Assembly (NCBI RefSeq): GCF_037940415.1
Contig: NZ_CP149798.1
Location: 5,861,001 to 5,925,000 of the forward strand
Length of the DNA stretch: 64,000 nt
From: Streptomyces sp. f51
GTDB lineage: Bacteria; Actinomycetota; Actinomycetes; Streptomycetales; Streptomycetaceae
Direction: 5' to 3'
Part shown: one piece after another, positions 24,559 through 32,566 of the stretch
Numbering within the stretch: position 1 is the stretch's first letter
Layout: the number at the start of each line of letters is the position of its first letter
Position numbers and translations under genes: made by a program
Notes under the pieces: generated by a model
Told to the model about the DNA's origin: nothing
Databases searched by the model: none
What the model saw: only the letters and a program-made list of their open reading frames with translations

Positions 24559-25311
24559 TCAGCCCGCCGCATCCGCGACGCGCCGCGCCAGGGCGCCGAC
24601 GCGGTCGTGCCCCTCGACGGCGACCGTCAGTCCGGGGGCGATCTCCGTGAATCCCGCGTCACGGACCAACGGCACGTCCGAGACGCTGAGTTCACGCCAG
24701 TGGTCCGGATCGGCCGTCCGCACGGACAGGGCGAAGCCCGACTCGCGCCACGCGATCCGCTCCTTCTCCGACATCTCCCACCAGGCCAGTTGGGCGCCAT
24801 GGCCCGTCTGCGCCATCGTCTTCCCGGCCGACATGTCGAGTTCCGGGTTGAGCCACAGCACGGGCGCCCGCGGATCGGCCGGAGCGGGCGGCCGCGGATC
24901 GTCGAGGTCCGTCCCGGACACCTGGAGCCGTGCCAGGTCCTTGGGCCAGCCGTCCAGCGGAACCGGCAGGAAGACCCGCACCTCCGCCGACCGTCCGGTC
25001 ACGGTGATGCCGGGCAGCGCCTCGGCCCGCCGCCACTCGGCGCCCCGCGCCCGCCGGACGACCTTGCGGATCCGGGCGTCCTGCCAGTCCCGCATCGCCT
25101 GCGCCCAGACACCGTCCCCGAGGGAACGCTCGTCGCTCAGGATGGTCAGCACGGCCCGGGCCGAGGTCTCCAGCGCGTCGGTGCGCTCCGGGGGCGCGGC
25201 CTTCTCGATGTGCACCACCAGCGGCAGCACGAACTGCGGTGCCTCGTCGCGTGCGGTGGGCTCGTCACGGAAGGGGCTGCCGTCGGCGGGGGGCGGGTCG
25301 TCGCTGCTCAC
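24559..25311 (-). CDS. Peptidyl-tRNA hydrolase, Pth2-like, with N-terminal extension
   Basis: 250 aa from GTG 25311. The C-terminal ~110 residues carry the Pth2 signature (LNPELDMSAGKTMAQTGHG, corresponding to LVVRxDLxMxxGKxAAQxxHA) and the closing VRDAGFTEIAPGL/TVAVEG strands of that fold. The N-terminal 130 residues (from FVLPLVVHIEKAAPPE to VRVFLPVPLDG) are an additional domain seen in actinobacterial members. Pth2 enzymes, typical of archaea and eukaryotes, release peptides from tRNA. Whether this protein is active on tRNA is not certain because the first Pth2 strand is diverged. The preceding genes (zinc ribbon, deacetylase) are on the same strand. Confidence 0.78.
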   Translation of the reverse strand: MSSDDPPPADGSPFRDEPTARDEAPQFVLPLVVHIEKAAPPERTDALETSARAVLTILSDERSLGDGVWAQAMRDWQDARIRKVVRRARGAEWRRAEALPGITVTGRSAEVRVFLPVPLDGWPKDLARLQVSGTDLDDPRPPAPADPRAPVLWLNPELDMSAGKTMAQTGHGAQLAWWEMSEKERIAWRESGFALSVRTADPDHWRELSVSDVPLVRDAGFTEIAPGLTVAVEGHDRVGALARRVADAAG

Positions 25312-25399
25312 GCCCCCAGTCTGCCAGGCGGAAGATCCGGTCCTGACGGACGGGCGGCGGGTGGACGGGGGCGGCCGGGCGGACGGAGGCCCGGGCCGG

Positions 25400-25600
25400 T
25401 CAGCCCGAACACGCGGTGCGCTGTGCCTCCTGCCAGGCGCAGACGGGGCACAGCGTGATCCCCTTGTGCGACTCCGGGTACTCCGTCGGTTCACGGCACA
25501 GCACGCACTCCGCGTACGGAGGCCCGCCCAGCCCCGCCGGGTCCGCCCCGGACTCCCCGGCCGGCCCGTCCGTATCGCTCGCGCGGTCGTCCTCGCTCAT
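25400..25600 (-). CDS. Small zinc-ribbon-like protein
   Basis: 66 aa. An acidic disordered first third is followed by AECVLCREPTEYPESHKG and ITLCPVCAWQEAQ, two CxxC knuckles 19-20 residues apart, typical of a structural zinc site. The ATG lies 9 bp after the stop of the polysaccharide deacetylase gene, suggesting cotranscription. It is too short for a catalytic role. It resembles small Streptomyces zinc-ribbon proteins of unknown function. Confidence 0.75.
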   Translation of the reverse strand: MSEDDRASDTDGPAGESGADPAGLGGPPYAECVLCREPTEYPESHKGITLCPVCAWQEAQRTACSG

Positions 25601-25609
25601 GCCACCAGC

Positions 25610-26548
25610 CTACGAGGAGCGGGGGCCCGGAGACAGGGAGGCGCCGGCGGGCCGCGGGGACGGCCCGTGCAGCCGGTCGGCGGCGCCGATCAGCTGGGAC
25701 ACCTTCACGAGACGGAAGCCCCTGCGGCGTAGTTCGGGAACGATCGTCCGCAGCGCCCGCTCCGTCACCGGCGCCGCGCTGCGCGTGCAGTGCATGACGA
25801 CGACGGACCCGGACCGGACACCGTCCAGGACCTGTCGCGCGACGGCGTCCGCGTCCGTGGCGAACGCGTCCCCGCTGACCACGTCCCACTGCACAGCGGT
25901 GATCCCGGCCGCGCTCAGCGCCCGCAGCGAGCGCCGGTCGTAACACCCGCCGGGGAAACGGAAGTAGGGCATGGCGTCCCGCACCCCCGCGTTCCTGAAC
26001 GCGGCGTACGCCCGTTCCACGTCGGCGCGCATCCGGTCCTCGGGCACCGTCGGCAGCCCGTAGCAGTCGCTCGTGAAGGCGTAGTGGCTGTACGAGTGGT
26101 TGGCGATCTCGAACAGCGGGTCCCGTCCGATGTCCCCGGCCTCCCGCGGGTACTCGTCCGCCCACCGGCCGGTCATGAAGACGGTCGCGGGCACCTTGAG
26201 CCTTCTCAGCGTGGCGATGAGCTGCGGGTTGTCGAAGTGCTCGCCGCCCGCCGCCCGCGCCCCCTCGTCCGCGGTCATGTCGGCGTCGAACGTCAGGGCG
26301 ACCGTCCTGTCCCGGGTGCGGGGTCCGTTCGCGAAGACAGGCGTCAGGCCCGCCGGGCCGGGTGCGAGGGTGGGCGGCCGCGAGGGTGCGGTGCCGGTGC
26401 CCGTGGTCGAGCTGGCCGAGGCGGTGGCGGGCGCATGGTGCCCGCGACGGGCCAGGTCCGGGCCGGCCGGGCCGCCACAGGCGGCGAGCGCGGCGCCGAG
26501 GGCTCCCACGGCGCAGGTCGCGACGATGCTCCGTACAGAGAGGGTCAT
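25610..26548 (-). CDS. Polysaccharide deacetylase (NodB/CE4) lipoprotein
   Basis: 312 aa from ATG 26548. A signal peptide with lipobox ALAAC (Cys about residue 24) leads to a Ser/Thr/Pro linker and then a CE4 domain. Its motifs are motif 1 TVALTFDADM (catalytic and metal Asp), motif 2 NHSYSHYAF (H-x3-H metal ligands), motif 3 FRFPGGCYD and motif 5 SVVVMHCT. It should de-N-acetylate peptidoglycan, chitin or another acetylated glycan outside the membrane. A longer in-frame start at 26611 would disrupt the signal peptide and was rejected. Confidence 0.9.
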   Translation of the reverse strand: MTLSVRSIVATCAVGALGAALAACGGPAGPDLARRGHHAPATASASSTTGTGTAPSRPPTLAPGPAGLTPVFANGPRTRDRTVALTFDADMTADEGARAAGGEHFDNPQLIATLRRLKVPATVFMTGRWADEYPREAGDIGRDPLFEIANHSYSHYAFTSDCYGLPTVPEDRMRADVERAYAAFRNAGVRDAMPYFRFPGGCYDRRSLRALSAAGITAVQWDVVSGDAFATDADAVARQVLDGVRSGSVVVMHCTRSAAPVTERALRTIVPELRRRGFRLVKVSQLIGAADRLHGPSPRPAGASLSPGPRSS

Positions 26549-26654
26549 CGTGTGACGATAGGTAAATAAGTGTGATGATTCGGGCTTCTGCCGGGTGTGC
26601 CGCCCACACACGGCCCCGACGTCACCCGCACGGGGCCGGTGACGGGCTGACGCG

Positions 26655-26757
26655 GTGCGGGGTGCGGGGTGCGGGGTGTCGTGCGCCGCGGGCGCGAGGC
26701 GTGCGATGTCGTGCGGGGCGGGGCGGGGCGCGAGGCCTGCGGTGAGGTGCGCGGGGT
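26655..26757. repeat. Low-complexity G-rich tract with heptamer repeats
   Basis: The stretch begins with three to four tandem GGTGCGG-type heptamers and continues with GGGGC repeats up to the stop codon of the slipin gene at 26758. It could form G-quadruplex or slipped structures. It lies between two leftward genes and I see no coding potential. Confidence 0.6.
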
Positions 26758-27876
26758 CTAGCCCGCGGGTGACTCCGGCTTCGCGCGTTCCTCCGCGTTC
26801 CCGGTCCCGGACCGGGCCGCTCCGTTCCCGGACGGGTCCGCGCCGTTCCCGAATCCGTCGGGGTTCCGGGAGTCCGCCGGGCTCTCCGGCCCGTCCGGCT
26901 CCATCGGGACCCTGGGCTCACCGAGGATCCCGAACGTGTCCGGGATCCCGAGCCCGTCCGTGTCGGCGAGCGCCTCAGGGAGGCCCAGCGCCTCCAGCGT
27001 CCTGCCGAGCCGGTCGGGTGCGACGGGAGGCTCGACGGGGTCGACCCCGGGTTGCCGGTCGACGGCGGGCGGTGCGGCCTGCGGCCGCTCGGGCTGCGGC
27101 TGGACCGGCTGCTGTCCGGACTGGGCGCGTTCCAGGAAGCGCAGGAGCTCGACCGGGAAGGGCAGGACGAGGGTGGAGTTCTTCTCGGCGGCCACGGCCA
27201 CCACGGTCTGGAGCAGGCGCAGTTGGAGCGCGGCCGGCTGTTCCGACATCACCTCGGCGGCCTGCGCCAGCTTCTTGGAGGCCTGAAGTTCCGCGTCGGC
27301 GTTGATGATCCGGGCCCTGCGCTCGCGGTCGGCCTCGGCCTGCCGGGCCATGGACCGCTTCATCGTCTCGGGCAGGGACACGTCCTTGATCTCCACCCGG
27401 TCGATCTGCACGCCCCAGCCGATCGCCGGGCTGTCGATCATCAACTCCAGCCCCTGGTTGAGCTTTTCGCGGTTGGAGAGCAGGTCGTCCAGGTCGCTCT
27501 TGCCGATGATCGACCGCAGCGAGGTCTGCGCCATCTGCGAGACGGCGAAGCGGTAGTCCTCGACCTGGACGATGGCGTTCGCCGCGTCGACGACCCGGAA
27601 GTAGACGACGGCGTCGACGCGGACGGTGACGTTGTCCCGGGTGATGCCCTCCTGGGCCGGGATGGGCAGCGTCACGATCTGCATGTTGACCTTGCGCAGC
27701 CGGTCCACGAAGGGCACGACCATGGTGAAGCCGGGAGAGCGGACCTCGCCGGCCAGCCGTCCGAGGCGGAAGACGACCCCGCGTTCGTACTGCTTGACGA
27801 CCTTGGCGCCGGCCGCGACGTAGATCACCGAGGCGGAACAGGCCGCCGTGATCGCCACGATGAGTTCCTGGACCAT
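26758..27876 (-). CDS. SPFH/slipin (stomatin-like) membrane protein
   Basis: 372 aa with GGAAGGGGG before the ATG. An N-terminal membrane helix (about residues 5-25) precedes an SPFH domain: QYERGVVFRLGRL, GFTMVVPFVDRLRKVNMQ, ITRDNVTVRVDAVVYFRV and GWGVQIDRVEIKDVSLPETM. A coiled-coil segment follows (RQAEADRERRARIINADAELQASKKLAQAAEVM). The last ~120 residues are a disordered tail rich in Pro, Asp and Gly (DGLGIPDTFG, DGFGNGADPSG) that is longer than in typical slipins (about 260 aa). Slipins form ring oligomers in membrane microdomains and often work with NfeD proteases, none of which is nearby. Confidence 0.9.
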   Translation of the reverse strand: MVQELIVAITAACSASVIYVAAGAKVVKQYERGVVFRLGRLAGEVRSPGFTMVVPFVDRLRKVNMQIVTLPIPAQEGITRDNVTVRVDAVVYFRVVDAANAIVQVEDYRFAVSQMAQTSLRSIIGKSDLDDLLSNREKLNQGLELMIDSPAIGWGVQIDRVEIKDVSLPETMKRSMARQAEADRERRARIINADAELQASKKLAQAAEVMSEQPAALQLRLLQTVVAVAAEKNSTLVLPFPVELLRFLERAQSGQQPVQPQPERPQAAPPAVDRQPGVDPVEPPVAPDRLGRTLEALGLPEALADTDGLGIPDTFGILGEPRVPMEPDGPESPADSRNPDGFGNGADPSGNGAARSGTGNAEERAKPESPAG

Positions 27877-28001
27877 GACGACCCCCTTCCGAGCCGCCTG
27901 ACAAGTCTGGCCATTCCACTCTACGTCGCGGGGGCGCGGTTGTTACCGGCCGGTGCGGAAGGGTTCCCGAGGCCGATGGCGGTGCGCGGTGCCAGGCGCG
28001 C

Positions 28002-29111
28002 CTACTGGGCTTCCCGGCCCTCCACGAGCCCCTTCGCGTCGCGGGCGAGCGCGGTCAGCCGGGAGATCGCGCGGAAGTACTTCTTGCGGTAGCCGCCGTT
28101 CAGCATCTCCTCGCTGAACAGCCGGTCGAACGGCATTCCGGAGGCGAGGACGGGCACCTCGCGGTCGTACAGCCGGTCGGCGAGCACGACGAGCCGCAGC
28201 GCCGTCGACTGGTCGGGGACGGCCTGGACGTCGGTGAGGCAGACCGCCTCGACCCCGTCGGTCAGGGCGCCGTACCGGCTGGGGTGGACGCGTGCCAGGT
28301 GTCCGAGCAGATGCGGGAAGTCGTCGAGGGACGCGCCGTCGGTGGCGTACGCGGCCTTGGTGACCTGCTCGTCGGAGAACGGGGCGGGCGCCTCGGGCAG
28401 GCCGCGGTGGCGGTAGTCGTCGCCGTCGATGCGCAGCGGACGGAACCGCGCGGACAGGCCCTGGATCTCCCGCAGGAAGTCGGCGGCGGCGAACCGGCCC
28501 TCGCCGAGCTTGCCCGGAAGGGTGTTCGAGGTGGCGGCGAGTGCCACGCCCGCGTCGACCAGCTTGCCGAGCAGGGTCGAGACGAGGACCGTGTCGCCCG
28601 GGTCGTCGAGCTCGAACTCGTCGATGCACAGGAGACGGTGCTCGGAGAGGGTCTGCACGGTCTTCTGGAAGCCGAGCGCGCCGACCAGGTTGGTCAGCTC
28701 CACGAAGGTGCCGAACGCCTTGAGCGAGGGCTCCGCCGGGGTCGCGTGCCACAGGGAGGCGAGGAGGTGGGTCTTGCCGACGCCGTAGCCGCCGTCCAGG
28801 TAGACGCCCCGGGGGCCGGCCGGTGTCTTCGCGGCCTTGCCGAAGCCGAAGAGCCTGCGCCTGGGCGCGCCCACGGCGTGCGCTCCGCCGAGCCCGGCCG
28901 CGAACCCTTCCAGGACACCGACGGCCTCGGTCTGGCTGGGCTGGTTCGGGTCCGGGATGTACGTGGCGAAGCGGACCGAGTCGAAGCGTGGCGGCGGCAC
29001 CATCTCGGCGACGAGCCGGTCGGCGGGGACGTGCGGCTCGCGGGCGCACAGGGACAGCGGGGCCGCTTCGGCTATCGGGTCGATCGCGGAGGCGGTGGAG
29101 GTGGACGACAC
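28002..29111 (-). CDS. zapE: Cell division protein ZapE (AFG1-like ATPase)
   Basis: 369 aa from GTG 29111 (further in-frame starts would run into the divergent gene). The P-loop is GVYLDGGYGVGKTHLLASL, Walker B LLCIDEFELDDPGD, sensor ALAATSNTLPG, and the Arg-finger region RFRPLRIDGDDYRHRG. The C-terminal GYRKKYFRAISRL is typical. ZapE/AFG1 ATPases act at the division septum in proteobacteria and in protein quality control in mitochondria. In Streptomyces the role is not established. It is divergent from a RibD-C reductase gene with only 37 bp between starts. Confidence 0.92.
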   Translation of the reverse strand: MSSTSTASAIDPIAEAAPLSLCAREPHVPADRLVAEMVPPPRFDSVRFATYIPDPNQPSQTEAVGVLEGFAAGLGGAHAVGAPRRRLFGFGKAAKTPAGPRGVYLDGGYGVGKTHLLASLWHATPAEPSLKAFGTFVELTNLVGALGFQKTVQTLSEHRLLCIDEFELDDPGDTVLVSTLLGKLVDAGVALAATSNTLPGKLGEGRFAAADFLREIQGLSARFRPLRIDGDDYRHRGLPEAPAPFSDEQVTKAAYATDGASLDDFPHLLGHLARVHPSRYGALTDGVEAVCLTDVQAVPDQSTALRLVVLADRLYDREVPVLASGMPFDRLFSEEMLNGGYRKKYFRAISRLTALARDAKGLVEGREAQ

Positions 29112-29148
29112 GGTTACCCACTCTATGCGCCGTGCCACACTGCACGTC

Positions 29149-29961
29149 ATGCGACGCCTGTTCCCTGTGACCTATGAAACAGCAGCCCAGGCCTCCGCCG
29201 AGGCTTCCGGGACGGATGGGACGGAGCGGGAGTGGGAGCTCGGGGAACTGGCCGAGGCCTACGCCTACCCGGACGTCCGCTCGCCCTGGCTGCGGGCCAA
29301 CATGGTGTCCACGCTCGACGGTGCGGCCCAGCACGAGGGGCGCTCGCAGCCCATCTCGAACGCCGCCGACATGAGGATCTTCGGAGTCCTCAGGGGGCTC
29401 GCGGACGTCGTGGTCGTCGGGGCGGAGACCGTCCGGCAGGAGGGCTACCGTCCGGCCCGTGCGCGGGAAGCCTTCGCGGCCCGGCGGGAGGCCGCCGGGC
29501 AGGGTCCCGCGGCCGCGATCGCGGTGGTCACCGCGAGCCTCGACCTGGACTTCTCGCTGCCGCTGTTCACCTCGCCCCTGGTGCCCACGCTGGTGCTGAC
29601 CGGCGCGGCGGCCGCCCCGGAGCGGGTCGCCGCGGCCGAGCGGGCGGGGGCGCGGGTGGTGGTCGCGGGGGACGGCGCGGGGATCGATCCCGCCCGTGCC
29701 GTACGGGCCCTGGGCGGCCTCGGGCACACCCGGCTGCTGACCGAGGGCGGGCCCAGACTGCTCGGCCAGTTCATCGCGGCGGGCGTCCTGGACGAGATGT
29801 GCGTGACGCTGTCCCCGATGCTCGTGGCGGGCGGCGCGCAGCGGATCGCCGGAGGGCCCTCGGTGCCGGTTCCCCAGCGGTTCGAACTGACGTCCTTGCT
29901 GGAAGAGGCCGGGTTCCTCTACAGCCGCTACCGTCGACCTGACCGGCAGTCGGAATCCTAG
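29149..29961 (+). CDS. Pyrimidine reductase-like protein (RibD C-terminal domain)
   Basis: 270 aa from ATG 29149; an in-frame ATG at 29125 is an alternative, and with so little upstream space the message may be leaderless. The RibD-C/DHFR-like fold is indicated by SPWLRANMVSTLDGAAQHEGRS, ADVVVVGAETVRQEGY, a Rossmann-like ARVVVAG strand, LLTEGGPRLLGQF and the closing LLEEAGFLYSRYRR. There is no deaminase domain. Stand-alone members reduce riboflavin-pathway or related amino-pyrimidines with NADPH; here no riboflavin genes are adjacent, so the substrate is open. Confidence 0.85.
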   Translation: MRRLFPVTYETAAQASAEASGTDGTEREWELGELAEAYAYPDVRSPWLRANMVSTLDGAAQHEGRSQPISNAADMRIFGVLRGLADVVVVGAETVRQEGYRPARAREAFAARREAAGQGPAAAIAVVTASLDLDFSLPLFTSPLVPTLVLTGAAAAPERVAAAERAGARVVVAGDGAGIDPARAVRALGGLGHTRLLTEGGPRLLGQFIAAGVLDEMCVTLSPMLVAGGAQRIAGGPSVPVPQRFELTSLLEEAGFLYSRYRRPDRQSES

Positions 29962-30074
29962 ATTCCGTTTCTCTTCGCCCGGGCACACTAATTCGCGCAG
30001 TACCCGTGTTGTTACGGGGCAGGATGGTTTCCGCAGGGGGCCGTGACGGCCCACGGACGAGAAGGGCGCCTGTC

Positions 30075-30548
30075 GTGTTCACGAGCGTATTGATGATCGA
30101 GAAGGCCCTGACGTCCGCCGACGTGGAGTTCGTCACCACCTTGCACGGTGACGAGACGGTCGCCTTCCACGTGCTGCTCCAGCCCCGGGGCGACCAGGCG
30201 GACCGGCTGCTGCGGGCCATCGACGACGTCGCGATGGGCGAGATCGACGAGGCCGCCCGCGAGGGCGAGACACCCGAGGGCGAGGAGGCCGCGGGCCAGG
30301 GCGAGCGGGCGCTGGAGGTGTCGCTGGTGGCGCTGCGGGCGTCCGGCAGCACCGCCGAGGGCCGGCTGATCGAGGACCATCCCCTGGACGCGCTCAAGAG
30401 CCTGGTCGACCAGGTGGAGGCCGACGAGGTCATCGTGCTGACCGACCCGCACTACGTGGAGGAGTTCTTCCACCGCGACTGGGCCTCCCGGGCCCGGCAC
30501 AAGGTGGGCGTTCCGGTCCTGAAGCTGTTCTCGCACAGCAAGGCGTGA
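30075..30548 (+). CDS. Conserved hypothetical protein, universal-stress-like fold
   Basis: 157 aa from GTG 30075 (GAAGGG 9-10 bases upstream), giving an N-terminus directly at the strand FTSVLMIEKALTSADVEFVTTL. The C-terminal segment VEADEVIVLTDPHYVEEFFHRDWASRAR, then VGVPVLKLFSH, has the alternating strand/helix order of universal stress protein-like nucleotide-binding folds, but the glycine loop is missing. It lies upstream of murC with 134 bp between. I do not recognise a defined function. Confidence 0.75.
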   Translation: MFTSVLMIEKALTSADVEFVTTLHGDETVAFHVLLQPRGDQADRLLRAIDDVAMGEIDEAAREGETPEGEEAAGQGERALEVSLVALRASGSTAEGRLIEDHPLDALKSLVDQVEADEVIVLTDPHYVEEFFHRDWASRARHKVGVPVLKLFSHSKA

Positions 30549-30624
30549 CCCGGTCCCCGGCCCCGCGCACGGCGCCCCGGTGTCCCTTGTGAGGCGCCGT
30601 CCCGCGTACCCAATAGGCTGGGCC

Positions 30625-30647
30625 CGCGTTCCCTTCGGGAGAACGCG
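30625..30647 (+). other. Hairpin in the murC leader
   Basis: CGCGTTCCC (30625-30633) pairs with GGG-AG-AACGCG (30637-30647) across a TTC loop with a 2-nt bulge. It lies 36 bp upstream of the murC ATG and just after a TAGGCT element (30614-30619) that could be a -10. It may shape murC translation; this is inference. Confidence 0.4.
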
Positions 30648-30682
30648 CCCACCTTCGTACCGGATCTTGGGGAGAAACACGC

Positions 30683-32071
30683 ATGGCACCCGGCCTTCCT
30701 ACCGCGATGGACCGACCGCACTTCATCGGCATCGGCGGCGCCGGGATGTCGGGCATCGCGAAGATCCTCGCCCAGCGCGGAGCCGTCGTGGCGGGCAGTG
30801 ACGCGAAGGAGTCCGCCACCGCCGAGGCGCTGCGCGCGCTGGGCGCGACGGTCCACATCGGCCACGCGGCCGGCCACCTCGCCCCGGACGCCACCTGCGT
30901 CGTGGTCTCCTCCGCGATCCGGGCGGACAACCCGGAGCTCGCCCGCGCGGCCGAGCTCGGCATCCCGGTCGTCCACCGCTCGGACGCCCTCGCCCGCCTG
31001 ATGGACGGACTGCGCCCGATCGCGGTCGCCGGCACCCACGGCAAGACGACCACCACCTCGATGCTGGCCGTGTCCCTGTCGACGCTCGGCCTCGCCCCGT
31101 CGTACGCCATCGGCGGCGACCTCGACGCCCCCGGTTCGAACGCCCTGCACGGCGAGGGCGAGATCTTCGTCGCCGAGGCCGACGAGTCGGACCGCAGCTT
31201 CCACAAGTACGCGCCCGAAGTCGCGATCATCCTCAACGTCGAGCTCGACCACCACGCCAACTACGCGTCCATGGAAGAGATCTACGAGTCCTTCGAGACG
31301 TTCGTGGACCGTGTCACCGAGGGCGGCACGCTGGTGATCTCGGCGGACCACGAGGGCGCCCGCGAGCTGACCCGGCGCCTCGCCGGCCGCTCCGTGCGCG
31401 TGGTGACGTACGGCGACGCCGCCGACGCGGACGTCCGGGTGCTGTCCGTGGTCCCGCACGGCCTCAAGAGCGAGGTGACGGTCCTGCTGGACGGCGCCGA
31501 GCTGACCTTCACGGTCTCCGTCCCCGGCCGCCACTACGCGCACAACGCGGTGGCCGCGCTGGCCGCGGGCGCCGCCCTGGGCATCCCGGCCGCCGAGCTG
31601 GCCCCCGCACTCGCCTCCTACACCGGTGTCAAGCGCCGCCTCCAACTCAAGGGCGAGGCGGCCGGCGTCCAGGTCGTCGACTCCTACGCGCACCACCCGA
31701 CCGAGATGACGGCCGACCTGGAGGCCATGCGCGCCGGGGCCTCGGGCCGCATCCTCGTGGTCTTCCAGCCGCACCTGTTCTCCCGCACCCAGGAGCTGGC
31801 CAAGGAGATGGGCGAGGCCCTGTCACTGGCGGACGCCTCGGTCGTCCTGGACATCTACCCGGCCCGCGAGGACCCGATCCCCGGTGTCACCAGCGAGCTG
31901 ATCATCCAGGCCGCCCGGACCGCGGGCGCCGAGGTGACGCCGGTCCACGACAAGACCGAGGTCCCGTCCGTCGTCGCGGGAATGACGAAGGCCGGTGATC
32001 TCGTTCTCACCATGGGCGCAGGCGACGTGACCGATCTCGGACCCGAGATCCTCGCCCGCCTGGCCGAGTGA
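30683..32071 (+). CDS. murC: UDP-N-acetylmuramate--L-alanine ligase
   Basis: 462 aa. The N-terminal UDP-binding domain begins HFIGIGGAGMSGIAKIL. The ATP-binding P-loop is AVAGTHGKTTTTSML, the central domain has EADESDRSFHKYAPEVAIILN and LDHHANY (Mg ligands), and the C-terminal domain contains VDSYAHHPTEM and FQPHLFSRT. It adds L-Ala to UDP-MurNAc in the cytoplasm as the first step of the murein stem peptide. GGGGAG lies 8 bases before the ATG. It is located outside the dcw cluster, as in other Streptomyces. Confidence 0.97.
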   Translation: MAPGLPTAMDRPHFIGIGGAGMSGIAKILAQRGAVVAGSDAKESATAEALRALGATVHIGHAAGHLAPDATCVVVSSAIRADNPELARAAELGIPVVHRSDALARLMDGLRPIAVAGTHGKTTTTSMLAVSLSTLGLAPSYAIGGDLDAPGSNALHGEGEIFVAEADESDRSFHKYAPEVAIILNVELDHHANYASMEEIYESFETFVDRVTEGGTLVISADHEGARELTRRLAGRSVRVVTYGDAADADVRVLSVVPHGLKSEVTVLLDGAELTFTVSVPGRHYAHNAVAALAAGAALGIPAAELAPALASYTGVKRRLQLKGEAAGVQVVDSYAHHPTEMTADLEAMRAGASGRILVVFQPHLFSRTQELAKEMGEALSLADASVVLDIYPAREDPIPGVTSELIIQAARTAGAEVTPVHDKTEVPSVVAGMTKAGDLVLTMGAGDVTDLGPEILARLAE

Positions 32072-32125
32072 CCGAGTGAACCGTGGCCCCCAGCGGGCCT
32101 CCTTGAACGTGAGGGGTTGAGCTTC

Positions 32126-32533
32126 ATGTCGTACGACATCGAAAAGCCGGACGAGCAGTGGCGCGCGGAGCTGACCCCGGCCGAGTACACGGTGCTGCGC
32201 AAGGCGGGCACCGAGCCCGCCTTCACCGGCGAGTACACCGACACCAAGGCGAAGGGCGTCTACTCCTGTCGCGCCTGCGGCGCCGAACTCTTCACCTCCA
32301 CGGAGAAGTTCGAGTCGCACTGCGGCTGGCCGTCCTTCTACGACCCGAAGGACTCCGACGCCGTCGAGCTGATCCAGGACCGCTCGCACGGCATGGTGCG
32401 CACGGAGGTGCGCTGCTCCCGCTGCGGCTCGCACCTCGGCCATGTCTTCGAGGGCGAGGGCTACGCGACGCCGACGGACCAGCGGTACTGCATCAACAGC
32501 ATCTCGCTGCGGCTGACGCCGGACGAGGGCTGA
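32126..32533 (+). CDS. msrB: Peptide-methionine (R)-S-oxide reductase
   Basis: 135 aa from ATG 32126; a TTG nine bases upstream is in frame but less likely. The MsrB fold is complete: zinc ligands in YSCRACG and RCSRCGSHLGH, substrate block HCGWPSFYDP and catalytic Cys in RYCINSISLRL. The resolving Cys position could not be fixed by eye. It repairs methionine-R-sulfoxide in proteins. It follows murC by 54 bp and may be cotranscribed with it. Confidence 0.96.
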   Translation: MSYDIEKPDEQWRAELTPAEYTVLRKAGTEPAFTGEYTDTKAKGVYSCRACGAELFTSTEKFESHCGWPSFYDPKDSDAVELIQDRSHGMVRTEVRCSRCGSHLGHVFEGEGYATPTDQRYCINSISLRLTPDEG

Positions 32534-32537
32534 CCGC

Positions 32538-32564
32538 GGGGAGGGGCCCCCGGGCCCCTTCCCC
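32538..32564. terminator. Terminator between msrB and the flippase-like gene
   Basis: A G-run/C-run inverted repeat (arms about 32538-32549 and 32552-32564) with one bulged base lies in the 33 bp between two convergent genes. Confidence 0.65.
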
Positions 32565-32566
32565 GT

